From an uncultured Collinsella sp. (GTDB lineage: Bacteria; Actinomycetota; Coriobacteriia; Coriobacteriales; Coriobacteriaceae), in assembly GCA_958421035.1 (NCBI GenBank), contig CATZKS010000105.1, positions 1 through 7,542 of the forward strand: a stretch of 7,542 nt of DNA, in the 5' to 3' direction. Shown one piece after another: positions 5,635-7,542 of this stretch. The stretch's first letter is position 1. Every line of letters begins with the position of its first letter. The translations under genes and the position numbers were made by a program. Under the pieces are notes generated by a model. It worked only from the letters and a program-made list of their open reading frames with translations. It made no database searches and was not told the origin of the DNA.

Positions 5635-5746
5635 GCGTGCCTGGCTGTTTAGTTCGCTGCTCGGACAGTCCTGCGCAAGACGGAAAGCACATTAAGTGCT
5701 TTCCTTTGCGTGCGGAACTCGCGACGAACTAAACAGCCAGGCACGC
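5635..5746. repeat. 112-bp nested inverted repeat between thrC and thrB
   Basis: Arms 5635-5656 and 5725-5746 are perfect 22-bp reverse complements. The centre holds a perfect 9-bp hairpin, GGAAAGCAC (5682-5690), ATTAA, GTGCTTTCC (5696-5704), extended by GCAA (5675-5678) with TTGC (5706-5709) and further weaker pairs. The whole unit can fold into one long hairpin in the thrB leader. It could be a repetitive or miniature mobile element that landed between the genes, or a leader structure that affects thrB expression. No T-run follows it on either strand. I see no similarity in arm sequence to the hairpins at 223-289 or 4597-4715. Confidence 0.8.
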
Positions 5747-5779
5747 TGTGCACGTTCGTCACCATCCCGGTGGGTATCT

Positions 5780-5812
5780 GATAAAAGAAGGTGCGCCGGC
5801 TTTCGCCGGCGC
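5780..5812 (-). terminator. Probable intrinsic terminator after thrC
   Basis: On the minus strand, 11 bases after the thrC stop, GCGCCGGC pairs with GCCGGCGC over a GAAA tetraloop (5793-5812). ACCTTCTTTTATC follows. The stem is short and very strong and the T-tract is interrupted, so it may be only partly efficient and let some transcripts reach thrB. Confidence 0.6.
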
Positions 5813-5823
5813 CTAGTAAGGGT

Positions 5824-7341
5824 TTAGTCGGTAGCCATCTTTTTTGCAGCCCGCTCTACGTAGTTGGCCATGTCGGCTACGTCGCAGACGTCTTCGAAGC
5901 GGACGGGTTTGGACTCGAGCTCGGCTAGCTGGGCCGGTGCAACCGTGTTGGTCGCCTGCTCGAGCACGCGCATGGCCTCAAAGTCGTCCTCGGGAACGTC
6001 GAGCCCCAGGGCGTCGCAGCAAGCGCGCGGGAACTTGTAGGGGCTAGCGGTCGAAAGCAGCACGCGGGCCTTGGCGCCCTCGGCGGGGGCGAGCTGCTCA
6101 AAGACGTGATAACCGCAAGCGGTGTGCGGGTCGATCACGTAGCCGTTCGCATCCCAGCAACTCTTGATGGCAGCGCGGACCTCGTCCTCGCTGGCCCAAC
6201 CGCAGCCAAAGACGCTCTGAATCTTTGCCAGCAGCTCGGCGGGCACCTCGTAGCGGCCGGTCTGGGCAAGCTGCTCCATAAGGTCGGCAACGAGCTCGCA
6301 GTCGCCGTCGGACAGGAAGTACAGCATGCGCTCCAGGTTCGAGCTGATGAGGATGTCCATCGACGGCGAGATGGTCGTGAAGAACGGACGGTTGCGGTCG
6401 TAGACGCCGGTGGTCAGGAAGTCGGCAAGTACGTTGTTCTTGTCGCTCGCGACGATGAGCTTGGCGACGGGTAGACCCATGCGCTTGGCGTAGTAGCCGG
6501 CCAAGATATCGCCAAAGTTGCCGGTGGGCACACAGAACTCTACGGCGTCGCCAGCCTCGATAGCGCCGGCGCGCAGCAGCTGCGCATAGGCGGCAAAGTA
6601 GTAGACGACCTGCGGTACCAGACGGCCGACATTGATAGAGTTGGCGCTCGAAAGCACCGTGCCGGCGGCTTCCAGGCGCTCGGCAAGCTCCTTATCGGCA
6701 AAGATGCGCTTGACGGCGCTCTGGGCGTCGTCAAAGTTGCCGCGGATGCCGCAGACGGCGACGTTGTCGCCCTCCTGCGTGGACATCTGCAGGTTCTGGA
6801 CGCGGCTAACCTTGCCCTCGGGATAAAAGACGGTGATGCCCGTGCCCGGAGCGTCGGCAAAACCGGCGAGCGCAGCCTTGCCCGTGTCGCCCGACGTGGC
6901 GGTGACGATCATGATGCGCTCGGCGCCGCCGTCCTTGGCGGAAGTGCGGGCCATCAGACGGGGGAGCATCTGCAGGGCGACGTCCTTGAAGGCGCTTGTA
7001 GGGCCGCCAAAGAGTTCCATCACATAGGTCTGAGGGGCGTCAACACCCGGCGCAGCGTCGAGTTTGACGAGCGGCGTAACCTCTTCACTCGCGAACGTGC
7101 CGCGGTATGCCTCGTCGACACATGCCGAAATTTCTTCGGCCGTGTAATCATTCAGTAACATTCCCAACACATCTTGAGCGATTTCAAAGTACGATTTAGC
7201 TGCAAGCGAGCTGATATCGACCTGCTGGGTGCCGAGCTCGTCCGAGACAAACAAACCCCCGTCGGGAGCGATGCCGGTACGGATTGCCACCTTACTTGAG
7301 CACGATAAAGTGCGTCCTCGTGTACTATGATAAGTTCCCAT
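5824..7341 (-). CDS. thrC: Threonine synthase
   Basis: ThrC is a PLP-dependent cytoplasmic enzyme that converts O-phosphohomoserine to L-threonine and phosphate, the last step of the pathway. The 505-residue protein opens MGTYHSTRGR; the YxSTRG start is common in the long bacterial threonine synthases. GGPTSAFKDVALQML (112-126) carries the PLP Schiff-base lysine, Lys119. TATSGDTGKAALAG (148-161) is the phosphate-binding Ser/Gly/Thr loop, and FCVPTGNFGDILAGYYAKRMG is another conserved segment. The frame is open 15 codons further upstream to an ATG at 7386, but that ATG has no Shine-Dalgarno. The chosen ATG (7339-7341) has GAGGAG 9 bases before it and matches the family N-terminus. It is upstream of thrB and divergent from aspartate kinase, with 103 bp between the two start codons. 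Confidence 0.94.
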   Translation of the reverse strand: MGTYHSTRGRTLSCSSKVAIRTGIAPDGGLFVSDELGTQQVDISSLAAKSYFEIAQDVLGMLLNDYTAEEISACVDEAYRGTFASEEVTPLVKLDAAPGVDAPQTYVMELFGGPTSAFKDVALQMLPRLMARTSAKDGGAERIMIVTATSGDTGKAALAGFADAPGTGITVFYPEGKVSRVQNLQMSTQEGDNVAVCGIRGNFDDAQSAVKRIFADKELAERLEAAGTVLSSANSINVGRLVPQVVYYFAAYAQLLRAGAIEAGDAVEFCVPTGNFGDILAGYYAKRMGLPVAKLIVASDKNNVLADFLTTGVYDRNRPFFTTISPSMDILISSNLERMLYFLSDGDCELVADLMEQLAQTGRYEVPAELLAKIQSVFGCGWASEDEVRAAIKSCWDANGYVIDPHTACGYHVFEQLAPAEGAKARVLLSTASPYKFPRACCDALGLDVPEDDFEAMRVLEQATNTVAPAQLAELESKPVRFEDVCDVADMANYVERAAKKMATD

Positions 7342-7444
7342 ATAACACTGCTCCTCGGATGCCTTGGTCCCAATCGGTGAAACCATGGTATCAGAGCACG
7401 CAAAATAGGTTCGCAGAGGCTTTTAGAAAGGTAACCTCCAGCCC
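7342..7444. promoter_or_regulatory. Divergent control region between thrC and aspartate kinase
   Basis: This 103-bp gap must hold the thrC promoter, and probably the aspartate kinase promoter too, since the genes point away from each other. I see no consensus -35/-10 pair on either strand that I would assign with confidence, and no T-box, riboswitch fold or Thr-rich leader peptide. A shared regulator is plausible but not shown. Confidence 0.4.
7351..7356 (-). promoter_or_regulatory. Shine-Dalgarno deciding the thrC start at 7341
   Basis: GAGGAG on the minus strand lies 9 bases before ATG 7341. The in-frame ATG at 7386 is preceded by CTCTGATACC, with no ribosome-binding site. Confidence 0.7.
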
Positions 7445-7542
7445 ATGATTAAGATTGCCAAGTTTGGCGGCTCGTCGGTCGCCGACGCCGAACACTTCAA
7501 GAAGATCAAGGCCATCGTCGATGCCGACCCGGCTCGCCGTTT
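7445..7542 (+). CDS. Aspartate kinase, N-terminal fragment (partial)
   Basis: Aspartate kinase phosphorylates L-aspartate with ATP, the first step towards lysine, threonine and methionine. Only 32 codons are inside the window, starting MIKIAKFGGSSVADAEHFKK. The KFGGSSVAD motif, the nucleotide-binding Lys-Phe-Gly-Gly-Ser-Ser of the amino-acid kinase fold, is diagnostic. Whether it is a monofunctional LysC type or carries ACT domains or a homoserine dehydrogenase fusion cannot be seen. The ribosome-binding site is weak: GAAAGGT (7426-7432) is about 13 bases from the ATG. It is divergent from thrC, which fits a threonine/aspartate-family biosynthesis locus. Confidence 0.9.
   Translation, partial: MIKIAKFGGSSVADAEHFKKIKAIVDADPARR

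Noticed and set aside
7342..7386. N-terminal extension of thrC to the ATG at 7386
   Set aside because: There is no Shine-Dalgarno before 7386, while ATG 7341 has GAGGAG and matches the usual threonine synthase start.
7342..7444. T-box, riboswitch or leader-peptide attenuator for threonine genes
   Set aside because: No run of Thr or Ile codons, T-box sequence or terminator/antiterminator pair is visible in the 103 bp.

Overview
The window looks like a chromosomal segment of a host-associated actinobacterium of the class Coriobacteriia, most likely Collinsella or a close relative. This is inference. It rests on moderately high G+C housekeeping genes, clear Shine-Dalgarno sites, the threonine genes lying back to back with an aspartate kinase gene, and an ADP-ribosyltransferase-like/HTH gene pair of a type common in gut bacteria. 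No rRNA gene or other taxonomic marker is present to prove it.

Layout, left to right. Positions 1-131 hold the tail of an unrecognised plus-strand gene. Positions 132-447 are a non-coding gap with two inverted repeats, one of them a 25-bp-armed nested hairpin. A membrane-anchored serine beta-lactamase/PBP-fold protein follows (448-1566). Next come mtnN (1645-2385, MTA/SAH nucleosidase) and engB/ysxC (2425-3015, ribosome-assembly GTPase), probably co-transcribed. A 20-bp hairpin with a T7 run follows engB. It also contains two near-identical 16-bp palindromes placed like operators at a promoter. That element leads into a compact two-gene module: a DUF3990-type ADP-ribosyltransferase-like protein (3110-3793), overlapped by 35 bp by a three-part protein ending in an XRE-type HTH (3759-4457). 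It resembles a self-regulating toxin-antitoxin or defence cassette set among housekeeping genes.

The gap 4458-4739 holds a short tandem repeat and a 119-bp nested hairpin with perfect 26-bp arms, between convergent genes. On the minus strand lie thrB (homoserine kinase, 5621-4740) and, upstream of it, thrC (threonine synthase, 7341-5824). They are separated by a terminator-like hairpin and a 112-bp nested inverted repeat that stops one base short of the thrB Shine-Dalgarno. An aspartate kinase gene starts divergently at 7445 and runs off the window. Aspartate kinase commits aspartate to the pathway, ThrB phosphorylates homoserine and ThrC converts O-phosphohomoserine to threonine, so the right third is a threonine-synthesis locus.

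The points most worth a second look are the ART-like/HTH module with its paired operator-like dyads, and the three large, sequence-unrelated nested hairpins in the intergenic gaps.
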